A stretch of DNA of 64,000 bases from an uncultured Eubacteriales bacterium (lineage in GTDB: Bacteria > Bacillota > Clostridia > Lachnospirales > CAG-274), in assembly GCA_949738935.1 (NCBI GenBank), contig CATJCJ010000341.1, forward strand, positions 16,445 to 80,444. The letters run 5' to 3'. The notes under the pieces were generated by a model. It did no database searches, was not told the origin of the DNA, and saw nothing but the letters and a program-made list of their open reading frames with translations. Position 1 is the stretch's first letter; each line of letters opens with the position of its first letter. The position numbers and the translations under genes are program-made. Shown here in pieces: positions 42,413 to 51,819 of the stretch.

Positions 42413-42531
42413 AATAATTTTAAATTGATACGCTTAACACCTGCATAGCGTCACCTTAAATATTTTACCATAATTTTTTATATTCCGCAATAAGTAGTTA
42501 AAAAAAAGTATAAAAATTGATTTATAAAAAA

Positions 42532-42701
42532 ATAGACCTGTTCGATAACCTAAGCTGTGACGATTGGCAAGAGATTTTTCCGCCATACGAAGCCTGATTT
42601 TTGCAGGAATACTCGCAGCGGTATTTCAAAAAGATCAGGCAAAGTATGGCGGAAAAAGGTCTGTCAAGCGGCATTGCGGAAGTTATTGAACAGGTTCTAA
42701 T
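42532..42701. repeat. Palindromic intergenic element B (homologous to A)
   Basis: atagacctgttcgataacc...gttattgaacaggttctaat; shares gaagcctgatttttgc.ggaatactcg.agcggtatttcaaaaa with A. Confidence 0.8.
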
Positions 42702-42784
42702 AAAGGAAATATCATAAAATTTTAAATCTCGTGATATTCCTTTATTTTCTACATGTCTGCCTTTATTCTTTATTTTTATTTTAC

Positions 42785-44668
42785 TCATACATTATCATCA
42801 TACCTCAAAGCCCTTGTGGCGTTCAAAACAGCTATAACCATAACACCCACATCCGCGAAAATAGCAAGCCACATATTAACAAAACCAAGAGCGCCAAAAG
42901 CGAGGCAAAGAAACTTAACAGTCAAAGAAAACACAATATTTTGGCGAACTATTCCAAGGGTTTTAGCCGAAATTTTCATAGCCATAGCTATTTTCATAGG
43001 GTCATCGTCCATAAGTACAATATCGGCAGCCTCAATAGCGGCGTCCGAGCCCAGAGCCCCCATAGCGATACCAAGGTCAGCTCTTGAAAGAACAGGAGCG
43101 TCATTAATTCCGTCACCCACAAAAGCCAGCTTCTCCTTATCCGTCTTTTTATTAAGAAGTTTTTCCACCTCAATAACCTTATCCTCTGGAAGAAGCTCAC
43201 TTTTAACAACATCAACGCCAATCTCCTCAGCGATAAACTCCGCCGACTTTTTATTATCTCCTGTAAGCATAACAACTTCTTTAATTCCAAGTTGTTTTAA
43301 ACTACCAACAGCTTTTTTCGAGTTATCTTTTATAACATCAGAAATCAGAATAAATCCGGCGTATTTATCATTTATAGCCACATGTATTTCAGTTCCGGGA
43401 TTTGATATGTCAAAAGCAAAATTCTCATAAGGCACTCCGACTTTTTTCATAAGCTTTATACTTCCAACGGCAATTTTTTTACCATTAACAACCGCTTTCA
43501 CCCCATACCCGCTTATTTCTTCCGTATCAGTCACACAAGAAGAATCTATCTCCTTTCCGTACGCTCTTCTCAAACTTTTACTTATAGGGTGATTAGAATA
43601 ATTTTCAGCGTAAGCGGCGGCCTCAAGCACTTCCTCCTCCGAAAAATCATTTACCGGGTTAATCTGAGTAACATCAAACACACCTTTCGTCAAAGTACCT
43701 GTCTTATCACATACAATATACTTTGTATTCGCCAGCGCCTCAAGATAATTTGAGCCTTTCACAAGAATTCCTTTAGACGATGCCCCTCCTATACCGCCAA
43801 AAAAACTAAGAGGAATTGATATAACCAAAGCGCATGGACAGCTTATTACCAAAAATATAAGAGCCCTGATTATCCATTGAGACCAAAGAGGCTCATTACC
43901 CATAAACACACTGATAACAGGCGGCAGCACAGCAAGAGCCAAAGCCGCTCCGCAAACAACAGGAGTATAATATTTTGAGAATTTTGTAATAAAATTTTCA
44001 GATTTAGATTTTTTCATACTTGAATTCTCAACAAGGTCAAGTATTTTAGAAACTGTAGAATCCCCAAATTCTTTTGATGTTTTCACATAAAGCAAACCCG
44101 ATAGATTTATACATCCGCTTATAACCTCATCACCCTCTTTAACCTCTCTCGGAAGACTTTCTCCGGTCAAAGCACTCGTATTTAAAGCCGAACATCCTTT
44201 TTGTATAACGCCGTCAATAGGAATTTTCTCACCCGGCTGAACAACAATAACAGTTCCCTCCTCAACCTCCTCAGGGTCAACCGAAACTATTTTTCCGTCT
44301 TTTTCAATATTAGCGTAATCTGGTCTTATATCCATAAGAGCGGCTATATTTTTTCGGCTTTTCCCGACAGCGTAACTCTGAAAAAGCTCGCCGATTTGAT
44401 AAAAAAGCATAACCGCTGTACCTTCAGTATACTCTCCCAAAAATATAGCCCCTATTGTGGCAACCGCCATAAGAAAATTTTCATCAAATATTTCCCCATG
44501 AAAAATTCCAAATATAGCTTTTTTTAAAATATCAAATCCCACAATAAAATAAGGAATTAACAAAAGTACCAGTCCGATATATCCACTCAAATTAATAATA
44601 TTAAATATTATCATCAAAATCAAAGACAATATTATTCGTATAAGAGTCCTTTTTTGCTTTTTATTCAT
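42785..44668 (-). CDS. P1B-type heavy-metal translocating ATPase (Zn/Cd/Pb-type)
   Basis: SCPCALVIS, CDKTGTLTKG, VGDGINDAPVLSRADLGIAMG; no N-terminal HMA domain. Confidence 0.93.
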   Translation of the reverse strand: MNKKQKRTLIRIILSLILMIIFNIINLSGYIGLVLLLIPYFIVGFDILKKAIFGIFHGEIFDENFLMAVATIGAIFLGEYTEGTAVMLFYQIGELFQSYAVGKSRKNIAALMDIRPDYANIEKDGKIVSVDPEEVEEGTVIVVQPGEKIPIDGVIQKGCSALNTSALTGESLPREVKEGDEVISGCINLSGLLYVKTSKEFGDSTVSKILDLVENSSMKKSKSENFITKFSKYYTPVVCGAALALAVLPPVISVFMGNEPLWSQWIIRALIFLVISCPCALVISIPLSFFGGIGGASSKGILVKGSNYLEALANTKYIVCDKTGTLTKGVFDVTQINPVNDFSEEEVLEAAAYAENYSNHPISKSLRRAYGKEIDSSCVTDTEEISGYGVKAVVNGKKIAVGSIKLMKKVGVPYENFAFDISNPGTEIHVAINDKYAGFILISDVIKDNSKKAVGSLKQLGIKEVVMLTGDNKKSAEFIAEEIGVDVVKSELLPEDKVIEVEKLLNKKTDKEKLAFVGDGINDAPVLSRADLGIAMGALGSDAAIEAADIVLMDDDPMKIAMAMKISAKTLGIVRQNIVFSLTVKFLCLAFGALGFVNMWLAIFADVGVMVIAVLNATRALRYDDNV

Positions 44669-44693
44669 ACAGTCAAACCCCCTTAAATATTAC

Positions 44694-44912
44694 TCAAATA
44701 AATATCTCAAAATCAGACTCAATTCTTTTACTTTTTTTAACAACCTCTTTCATAATCGAATCAACATCAGCGTTATCCTCAAACTCTATTTTCATCTTCT
44801 GAGTAACGAAAGCGACAGCGGCATTTGACACACCCTCTATTTTTTTAACAGCCTCCTCAATTTTCAAAGCGCAAGCGGCGCAATCCACCTCAATACCATA
44901 TATCTTTTTCAT
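44694..44912 (-). CDS. Stand-alone HMA (heavy-metal-associated) domain protein
   Basis: 72 aa, YGIEVDCAACALKIEEAVKKIEGVSNAAVAFVTQKMKIEF. Confidence 0.85.
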   Translation of the reverse strand: MKKIYGIEVDCAACALKIEEAVKKIEGVSNAAVAFVTQKMKIEFEDNADVDSIMKEVVKKSKRIESDFEIFI

Positions 44913-44944
44913 AAAGACAGTCCTCCTTCTAGTTATTTTTATAT

Positions 44945-45130
44945 ATTAGACTTCCCTTGATACTACAAAATTAAATCAATCCAATAAGAAGTATTTTATT
45001 CAATATTTTAGCGAAAGGCGTTTTACTTTTTAAACGCCGAAAACGTTAAAAAGTATTAAATGAAATATTTTGTTTTTAGACAAGTTCTAACAATACCAAT
45101 ACAGGTATACAGTTTCGAAAGAAGTCTATT
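44945..45130. repeat. Degenerate/nested palindromic element N
   Basis: Ends TATTAGACTTCCCTTGATAC / GTTTCGAAAGAAGTCTATTA; contains tgtttttagacaagttctaa at 45070-45090 (element F-type right end) and hairpin ggcgttt...aaacgcc. Confidence 0.5.
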
Positions 45131-45270
45131 ATAGTAATTACACTTAAATTATAACAAAAAAATATTTTACGAGTGCGTAAGAACTGCTGGGTGATAAGCG
45201 AATTGCGAAGCAATTTGCAGCCCATGCAAGTAAAATGCTTTTTTTGTAACCTTTAAAGTGTAATTACTAT
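45129..45270. repeat. 142-bp palindromic element J
   Basis: TIRs TATAGTAATTACACTTAAA / TTTAAAGTGTAATTACTATA; internal hairpin GCGAATTGCgaaGCAATTTGC. Confidence 0.75.
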
Positions 45271-45361
45271 ATTTCTCTTTAAATATATTGTATATGAACA
45301 TATGCTCATTTGTCAAGTATAATTTTACGTAAAAATCAAATTTTAAGGGACTTTTAATCGA

Positions 45362-45379
45362 CGAACTTGTTTATTTTTA
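45362..45379. repeat. 18-bp repeat cgaacttgtttattttta, second copy 63979-63996
   Basis: Exact direct match between the two positions. Confidence 0.5.
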
Positions 45380-45461
45380 AATTACTTGACTATAAACCAA
45401 AAATAATATAATATCTTAATAAAACCGGATAAATTTGCAAATATGCCATAAAAACCTAGGA

Positions 45462-45492
45462 ACCTGTCTAAAATCTAAAAAAGCCTGTCTAA
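45462..45492. repeat. Short repeat L (inverted copy of K)
   Basis: acctgtctaaaatctaaaaaagcctgtctaa immediately upstream of the GNAT gene. Confidence 0.6.
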
Positions 45493-45504
45493 GGAGATAC
45501 AACT

Positions 45505-45966
45505 ATGAAAATAAACGAAATAAAAACAAACAAAAAAAGATACATCTCTTTGCTTTTACTTGCTGACGAACAAGAAAGTATGATTGACCGATATTTAGAT
45601 AAAGGAACAATGTATATTTTAGATGACGGCGGAATAAAAGGCGTCTGTGTTGTCACAGATGAGGGAAATAATATTTTAGAAATAAAAAATATAGCGATAG
45701 AGCCAAAATATCAACGCAAAGGATATGGAAAAAAATTTATTGACTTTATCTCAGAAAAATACAAAAGCAGATATACATCATTACAAGTAGGAACCGGAGA
45801 CAGTCCGTTAACAATACCATTTTACGAAAAATGCGGTTTCAAAAAATCCCATACCATAAAAAATTTCTTTATCAATAACTATGACCATCCTATATTTGAA
45901 GCCGAAATTCAATTAATTGATATGATATATTTAAAAAAATCTATCTCCGACTGTCGAAAAAGTTAA
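45505..45966 (+). CDS. GNAT family N-acetyltransferase
   Basis: IAIEPKYQRKGYGKKFIDFISEKY and FYEKCGFKKSHTIKNFF; AAGGAG RBS. Confidence 0.85.
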   Translation: MKINEIKTNKKRYISLLLLADEQESMIDRYLDKGTMYILDDGGIKGVCVVTDEGNNILEIKNIAIEPKYQRKGYGKKFIDFISEKYKSRYTSLQVGTGDSPLTIPFYEKCGFKKSHTIKNFFINNYDHPIFEAEIQLIDMIYLKKSISDCRKS

Positions 45967-46000
45967 ATTTTCTGAAAATTTTTCAATTTTCAAAAGCGCC

Positions 46001-46020
46001 GTTTTTAGACAGGTTTTAAG
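46001..46020. repeat. Repeat end fragment M
   Basis: gtttttagacaggttttaag matches the right end of element F (gtttttagacaggttctaag) at 19/20. Confidence 0.6.
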
Positions 46021-46121
46021 AGCTTTTCAAAGTTTTGCCCGAAAAAACGTCGCTTTATTCTTCTGTTTAAATTCATCGAAAACCTTTTCCAACGACAGCG
46101 CGCCAATTTTGCTGACACGCT

Positions 46122-46160
46122 AAAGGGGTTGTGAAAAATTCCCACAACCCCTTTCTTTTT
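46122..46160 (+). terminator. Intrinsic terminator
   Basis: AAAGGGGTTGTG-aaaaatt-CCCACAACCCCTTT hairpin followed by ctttttttg. Confidence 0.8.
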
Positions 46161-46222
46161 TTGCTGTATAACCAATTTTATATATAAGAAATGCTTTGCA
46201 TTAGATTATAAACTCAATAAGA

Positions 46223-46423
46223 TTATAAGCGAGATACATTCGCAGCCTGAGGACCTTTCGCGCCTTGAACCACTTCAAATTCAACTTGCTGACCTTCTTC
46301 AAGAGTTTTGTATCCTTCAGAGTTAATAGCTGAGAAATGTACAAAAACATCATCCTCACCCTCAACAGAGATAAAACCAAAACCTTTTTCTGCGTTAAAC
46401 CACTTTACTGTACCTTTTTTCAT
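46223..46423 (-). CDS. cspA: Cold shock protein
   Basis: [31 protein letters not shown]. Confidence 0.97.
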   Translation of the reverse strand: MKKGTVKWFNAEKGFGFISVEGEDDVFVHFSAINSEGYKTLEEGQQVEFEVVQGAKGPQAANVSRL

Positions 46424-46468
46424 GAAAAAATCCTCCTAAAAAATAAAAAAGATAAATGTTACCCTTTT

Positions 46469-46497
46469 AAACTAACATAAAAATCAGCATATGTCAA
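46469..46497 (-). promoter_or_regulatory. Candidate promoter of the cold shock gene
   Basis: Minus strand TTGACA (46492-46497) - 17 nt - TAGTTT (46469-46474). Confidence 0.5.
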
Positions 46498-46560
46498 TGA
46501 AAATTATAAGATTTTTCCAAAAAGATTTTCTCCAAATTATGACAAACAGCAAAAAATCCT

Positions 46561-46953
46561 TTAAAAATCAGCATTTCCAAGTCTGCCATGTTTCTCATAT
46601 CTGCTTATTTCCGAAATTTTGTTACTCTCATCAGCAAAAACAACATAAGGTTTATGATTTTTAGCTTCTTCCGCAGACATCTGGGCATAACTCATAATAA
46701 TAATAAGGTCATTTTTCTGAACACACCTCGCGGCTGCCCCATTAAGACAAACAATGCCCGAGCCTCTCTCTCCCTTAATTGTATAAGTCTCAAATCTTTG
46801 CCCATTATTAATATCAACAATCTGAACTTTTTCATATTCAAGAATTCCGGCGGCGTCAAGCAAATCCTCATCAACAGTAATACTTCCCACATAATCGAGC
46901 TCAGCCTGAGTAACCCTAACCCTATGAATTTTTCCTTTAAGCATATTAAGCAT
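46561..46953 (-). CDS. panD: Aspartate 1-decarboxylase
   Basis: [34 protein letters not shown] with Gly-Ser processing site; start at 46953 fits GGAGGTGG RBS. Confidence 0.97.
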   Translation of the reverse strand: MLNMLKGKIHRVRVTQAELDYVGSITVDEDLLDAAGILEYEKVQIVDINNGQRFETYTIKGERGSGIVCLNGAAARCVQKNDLIIIMSYAQMSAEEAKNHKPYVVFADESNKISEISRYEKHGRLGNADF

Positions 46954-47010
46954 CACAAACAACCACCTCCAATATCGCCATAGCCTTAAACAAAAAAACG
47001 CAGTCTCAGC

Positions 47011-47850
47011 TTATATAATAAAATTATCAATAAGCCTTGTACCCCCAATATACACAGCAACAGCGGTCAAAACAGAGCCGTTGATTTCTTTAACCGGCCT
47101 AAGCATATCCATATCAACTATTTCAACATAATCAATTTTCGCGAGCTTTTCCTTTAATATCTCCTCTTTTATAGCGTGGATAACCTTTTCAGCGTCTTTC
47201 TCACCATTTTCAATAATTTCCCGTCCAATACTCAAAGAACGAGACAAAACAACAGCCGCTTTTCTTTCCTCCTCGTCAAGATAAGTATTCCTTGAGCTTT
47301 TAGCCAGTCCATCCTCCTCACGAATAATTGGGCAACCAATAATCTCAATATTAAAATTCAAATCAGACACCATTCTTTTTATAATAGCGAGCTGCTGAGC
47401 GTCTTTTTGACCAAAATACGCTCTATCAGGGCAAACAATGTTAAAAAGTTTAGAAACAACAGTACAAACCCCTTTAAAATGGACAGGACGACTTTTTCCA
47501 CAAAGTCCCTCGGGAAGAGTAGTCATATTAACAAAAGAGGAAAAATACTCTCCATACATTTCAGAAATCTCAGGATTAAAAATAACATCTCCCCCCGACT
47601 TCTGACAAACAGCTGAATCTCTCTCAATATCCCGAGGATAACTGTCGAAATCCTCATTTTCCCCAAACTGCATAGGATTAACAAAGACACTTACAATAAC
47701 TTTGTCATTCTGAGCGTCAGCCTTTTCTATAAGGCTCTGATGTCCCTCATGAAGATATCCCATAGTTGGAACAAGCCCAACAGATAATCCGCTTTTTCTC
47801 CACGTTCCAACAATATCCCTAATCTCAGCGATAGTTTTAACAATTCTCAT
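47011..47850 (-). CDS. panC: Pantothenate synthetase
   Basis: GLVPTMGYLHEGHQSLI; FGQKDAQQLAIIKRMV; SSRNTYL. Confidence 0.97.
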   Translation of the reverse strand: MRIVKTIAEIRDIVGTWRKSGLSVGLVPTMGYLHEGHQSLIEKADAQNDKVIVSVFVNPMQFGENEDFDSYPRDIERDSAVCQKSGGDVIFNPEISEMYGEYFSSFVNMTTLPEGLCGKSRPVHFKGVCTVVSKLFNIVCPDRAYFGQKDAQQLAIIKRMVSDLNFNIEIIGCPIIREEDGLAKSSRNTYLDEEERKAAVVLSRSLSIGREIIENGEKDAEKVIHAIKEEILKEKLAKIDYVEIVDMDMLRPVKEINGSVLTAVAVYIGGTRLIDNFII

Positions 47851-47924
47851 AAAAGTCCCTCCTTACCGGACTTATAACAACTCTAACAAATACAATTCTG
47901 TTTTCCCAATCTTTCAACATTGCT

Positions 47925-48045
47925 TTAGAGACTGTCTAAAAACTATTAAAATATCCAAAAATCGATGAAAATAATATCATTACGATTCAAGATGATATTA
48001 TTTTCATTGATTTTTTGTGGATATTTTGTTTTTAAACATATCTAA
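47925..48045. repeat. ~121-bp palindromic element G between panC and panB
   Basis: ttagagactgtctaaaaactattaaaatatcc...ggatattttgtttttaaacatatctaa; homologous to element F. Confidence 0.8.
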
Positions 48046-48053
48046 TATCATAA

Positions 48054-48881
48054 TCAGTACAATTTCTCAATAACATCATCATCAATGGAAAACCCATTTT
48101 CTTTTGCCGGAAATACTCCTTTAGAAACCTCATCTTTATAGTTTTTAAAAGCCTCTTTCATAATTTCACCAACGTTAGCGTATTTTTTAACAAACTTTGG
48201 TGTAAAACCCGAATACATAGCAACCATATCCTGATAAACAAGAACTTGTCCGTCACAGCCCGCGCCGGCACCAATTCCAATAGTAGGAATAGAGAGTTTA
48301 TTTGTAATAACCTCAGCGAGTTTTGCCGGAACACATTCCATAACAACGGCAAAAGCCCCCGCCTCCTGCAAAGACACAGCATCATCAATAAGCTTTTGAG
48401 CGACTTCCAAAGATTTTCCCTGAACTTTAAATCCCCCAAAAGCGTTAATTGACTGAGGAGTAAGTCCAATATGACCCATAACAGGTATGGAAGCCTCGAC
48501 AATAGCTTTTATATGAGGAGCGAAATCCTTTCCGCCCTCAATTTTAACGGCGTGAGCATGTCCTTCTTTAATAAGTCTGCCGGCATTTACAACAGCGTCA
48601 TAAACTGATGTTTGATAAGACATAAAAGGCATATCCCCGACAATCAAAGCGTTCTCACAGCCTCTTGACACAGCGGCGGTATGATGAATCATATCCTCCA
48701 TTGTGACAGAAAGAGTATTTTCATATCCAAGACAAACCATGCCAAGAGAATCTCCAACCAAAATAGCGTTAATGCCCGCCTCGTCAATAAGTTTAGCCGT
48801 AGAATAGTCATAAGCTGTAAGCATAGATAATTTCTCATTTTTTTCTTTCGCCTGAGCAAAAGTAACAACCGTATTTTTCAT
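48054..48881 (-). CDS. panB: 3-methyl-2-oxobutanoate hydroxymethyltransferase
   Basis: [45 protein letters not shown]; start MKNTVVTF at 48881. Confidence 0.97.
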   Translation of the reverse strand: MKNTVVTFAQAKEKNEKLSMLTAYDYSTAKLIDEAGINAILVGDSLGMVCLGYENTLSVTMEDMIHHTAAVSRGCENALIVGDMPFMSYQTSVYDAVVNAGRLIKEGHAHAVKIEGGKDFAPHIKAIVEASIPVMGHIGLTPQSINAFGGFKVQGKSLEVAQKLIDDAVSLQEAGAFAVVMECVPAKLAEVITNKLSIPTIGIGAGAGCDGQVLVYQDMVAMYSGFTPKFVKKYANVGEIMKEAFKNYKDEVSKGVFPAKENGFSIDDDVIEKLY

Positions 48882-48926
48882 AATAAACCTCCGCGAAATT
48901 TCCAAAAAATATAAGTTATAAGTCAA

Positions 48927-48955
48927 AACCCCTACACCAAAAGGCACAGGGGCTA
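48927..48955 (-). terminator. Probable terminator downstream of rpmE
   Basis: Minus strand AGCCCCTGTGCC-tttt-GGTGTAGGGGTTTT hairpin. Confidence 0.55.
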
Positions 48956-48988
48956 ATTGAATAACATAGTCAATAATATCTGTTATAT

Positions 48989-49192
48989 TTATTTTCTGCC
49001 ATATTTTTTATTGAATTTGTCAACACGTCCGCCCGCGTCAAGCAAAAGTTTCTGACTTCCCGTATAAAAAGGATGACACTTAGAGCAAACCTCAACACGT
49101 ATTTCCTCTTTAGTCGAACCCATAACAAACTCATTTCCGCAGTTACATCTAACCTTAGCTTGAAAATACTCTGGATGAATACCTTCTTTCAT
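48989..49192 (-). CDS. rpmE: 50S ribosomal protein L31 (Cys-containing type)
   Basis: [48 protein letters not shown]. Confidence 0.95.
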   Translation of the reverse strand: MKEGIHPEYFQAKVRCNCGNEFVMGSTKEEIRVEVCSKCHPFYTGSQKLLLDAGGRVDKFNKKYGRK

Positions 49193-49367
49193 CAATTACA
49201 CCTCTTTCTTTAATATGAGATACATTTTGGCATCTCTTCGTTCAAATAACATAACAAATGATATTTTAACACACCGATAAATAAAAATCAATATCAAAAA
49301 TCAAATAACAAAATATTTGTAAAAAATAAACAAAACAAAGCAATTTATAAACAATGACATATCCTAT

Positions 49368-50030
49368 TTACATATATGAGGCAAACGATTTAATAACATC
49401 ACTCTTAACAATAACCTCTCCATGTTCAAGCAAAAAATACTTGGAAATAGAATTAGAAATATGTTTTGTTCCATATTCAGAAAAGAGCATCTCAATAGTA
49501 TCCGTCTCAATCTCATCTCTGGGATTATCATTTTGAACAACAAGAAAATACTTATCATTATATCTATACAACATATTTGTTCCGGAATAAAATTTATCAG
49601 CCTTATGAGCCAAAGCGGATATAGCGTCAAGATTTTCAAAAGAATAAATCATAATATTTTCATCAGTAACATTTTTATCAAAGAATGACTCTCCAAAAAA
49701 GTCCTCTATAATATCTTTTCTTTTAAATTTTCTTTCTTCCTTACTGGGAGGCATAAGAGAAAATTTATTATCAACACGGTTATCCTCAGAAACTTTAGAA
49801 ACAATAATCATTATACTTTCGGAAGAAATTGGAACAGCCTCAATCATAAGCGGACAATCCTCAACCTCAAAGCCACAGGTTTCAACGGCCTCTTCCATCA
49901 TCTCGCGAAAAAGAGCCTGCGTTTTCTCAGAGCCATACGCCAATTCCGTAAGCTTAATATTTCTTTCTTTCAAATCAGACTGATTTAAAAAAACTTTAAT
50001 CTGACTCTCATTTATTTTCTCTATTTTCAT
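49368..50030 (-). CDS. mecA: MecA-like adaptor protein
   Basis: MKIEKINESQIKVFLNQSDLKERNIKLTELAYGSEKTQALFREMMEEA; C-terminal Ser/Glu-rich MecA-like domain. Confidence 0.8.
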   Translation of the reverse strand: MKIEKINESQIKVFLNQSDLKERNIKLTELAYGSEKTQALFREMMEEAVETCGFEVEDCPLMIEAVPISSESIMIIVSKVSEDNRVDNKFSLMPPSKEERKFKRKDIIEDFFGESFFDKNVTDENIMIYSFENLDAISALAHKADKFYSGTNMLYRYNDKYFLVVQNDNPRDEIETDTIEMLFSEYGTKHISNSISKYFLLEHGEVIVKSDVIKSFASYM

Positions 50031-50299
50031 ATAATCACAACCTCCATATAAACGCCTTTATAAACGAACAAACTAAAGCAATCAAGAAGCCTCCAAAAAA
50101 ACATCAATAAATTATTTTTGTTGTTTCTCATACAATGTTTTATTAAAAAGAGTTCTCGGCATATACAATAAGAACAAATCATCAAAACACCAAAAAGCAT
50201 TGTCCCGCAATGACATTTCCTTTATATTCTTAGTATAATTAATATATTTAAAAATGTAAAGAGGATATTACTGTATTATCAATAAAAAATTTATAATCG

Positions 50300-50328
50300 T
50301 TGACTTTTTTACATTTAGATTATAGAAT
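50300..50328 (+). promoter_or_regulatory. Candidate promoter upstream of the 50401 CDS
   Basis: TTGACT (50300) - 17 nt - TAGAAT (50323). Confidence 0.4.
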
Positions 50329-50400
50329 TATATATAAGGAAACACCCCATTGATATTTCCTCGAAAAAACATTTTTGAATTCAAGCTGGAGGTAACAATT

Positions 50401-51531
50401 TTGAGAGAATCGGATAAAATAAAAGAAAAAACCGCCGGAAAACAAGATTTAGAAAACACATTAAGCTTTTATAACGACGCCATGACAAAAAAAGTTGTCG
50501 GCCAGCTTTTTGACGAATATGTAAAAGAAGACGAAGACTTATACTTCACAAGAAACATAGAAAAAAACAGCCATAGTTTCAACGGTAATAATAATGATTA
50601 TAATGACATCGAAGACTATGACAATTCCGAGTACGGCGATTATGATATTAACAACTCAAATAGTTTTGAGAATGGCGGTTATTATTTCGGAGACACTTTT
50701 AATAGTTTTTCCAAAGAAGACTTACTGCCGGATTACAATAACATCCAACTTGACACTGAATCCAACGATAATAACAATTATAATCAAAGTATTGAAAAAT
50801 TTCCTCCTGAGGATGATTTAAATAAAAATATTGATTATGAAAACACAAAAACTCAAAAAATAAAAAAAGAATATTATGAGTATGATGATTTTGACGATGA
50901 TTTTGACCAATACGACTATGAGCCAAAAAAAAAGGCTAAAAAAATAAAACCTAAAAAAGAAAAAAAATATAACGATGATTATGAGGAATATGACGATGTT
51001 TTAGACAAGTACAGCCATAAAAATAAAAAAACAAAAAATGACAGTCATAAGAACACGCAAAACTACAATATAATAATAAAAGATTTGTCTTTACCAAAAG
51101 AAAAAAAGAGTAAAATATCTTACAATGAAAATCTCCCTCCCCTCAAAAATCAGCATGTTACTCAAAAAGAATTAAATTATGAAGATGTAATGCGATACAG
51201 TCCGAGAAGACGAGGAGGAAGAAATCAAACAACAAAAAAGAAAAAAAGAATTCCTTTAAGTAAAAACAAAAGTCTTTATACAAATAATTATTTCGAGCAT
51301 ACGTCAAAAAGAAAAAATCAAGCTCAAAAATCAAGAATTATAATTCATAGTTCAAATGTAAAAAAAAGAAAAGTCAAAATAAATAAATTCTTTCTGTTTT
51401 TGGTATTTATATTAACTATAGCGTTAATATTTTGTGTAATAAGAATTAATAATTTAAAAACCGAGATAAACAGCTTAAAAAGCGCGAAAGCAAACTATCA
51501 ATCAGAAATAATCTTGCCAAAAAGACTTTAA
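50401..51531 (+). CDS. Disordered, charge-patterned single-pass membrane protein with C-terminal TM and short coiled coil
   Basis: TTG start at 50401 after GGAGG; Asp/Asn/Tyr-rich then Lys-rich segments, TM FFLFLVFILTIALIFCVI near the C-terminus. Confidence 0.7.
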   Translation: MRESDKIKEKTAGKQDLENTLSFYNDAMTKKVVGQLFDEYVKEDEDLYFTRNIEKNSHSFNGNNNDYNDIEDYDNSEYGDYDINNSNSFENGGYYFGDTFNSFSKEDLLPDYNNIQLDTESNDNNNYNQSIEKFPPEDDLNKNIDYENTKTQKIKKEYYEYDDFDDDFDQYDYEPKKKAKKIKPKKEKKYNDDYEEYDDVLDKYSHKNKKTKNDSHKNTQNYNIIIKDLSLPKEKKSKISYNENLPPLKNQHVTQKELNYEDVMRYSPRRRGGRNQTTKKKKRIPLSKNKSLYTNNYFEHTSKRKNQAQKSRIIIHSSNVKKRKVKINKFFLFLVFILTIALIFCVIRINNLKTEINSLKSAKANYQSEIILPKRL

Positions 51532-51619
51532 CGCTTAACAACTTTTTAAAAAATTATTGACACCTATCATATTTATGTATATTATATAATTAAGAATTAT
51601 TGAGAAAACATTAATCTAA

Positions 51620-51729
51620 TCAAGGAAAACAGCAATTAATCAATTATTGTTTTCCTTGAATCTATTCTTAAAGAACAAAGAAACATTAGCATTCTTATTG
51701 ACTTTTTACATTGTGTTCCCTCAACACAA
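51620..51729 (+). promoter_or_regulatory. Two hairpins in the rho leader
   Basis: CAAGGAAAACA...TGTTTTCCTTG (51620-51658) and TTGTGTT-ccctc-AACACAA (51711-51729) followed by AATTTTTC. Confidence 0.4.
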
Positions 51730-51819
51730 AATTTTTCTGTTTCATCTTCATAAACAGTATTCTCAAAAAATTTCCAAAATAAAAACATATCATATAATTT
51801 TAAGGAGGATTTCATTTTA

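Noticed and set aside
42522-42788. Minus-strand 88-aa ORF
   Set aside because: Mostly lies in repeat element B and overlaps the ATPase gene end; no coding support.
42753-43430. Plus-strand 225-aa Ser/Ile-rich ORF
   Set aside because: Antisense to the P-type ATPase.
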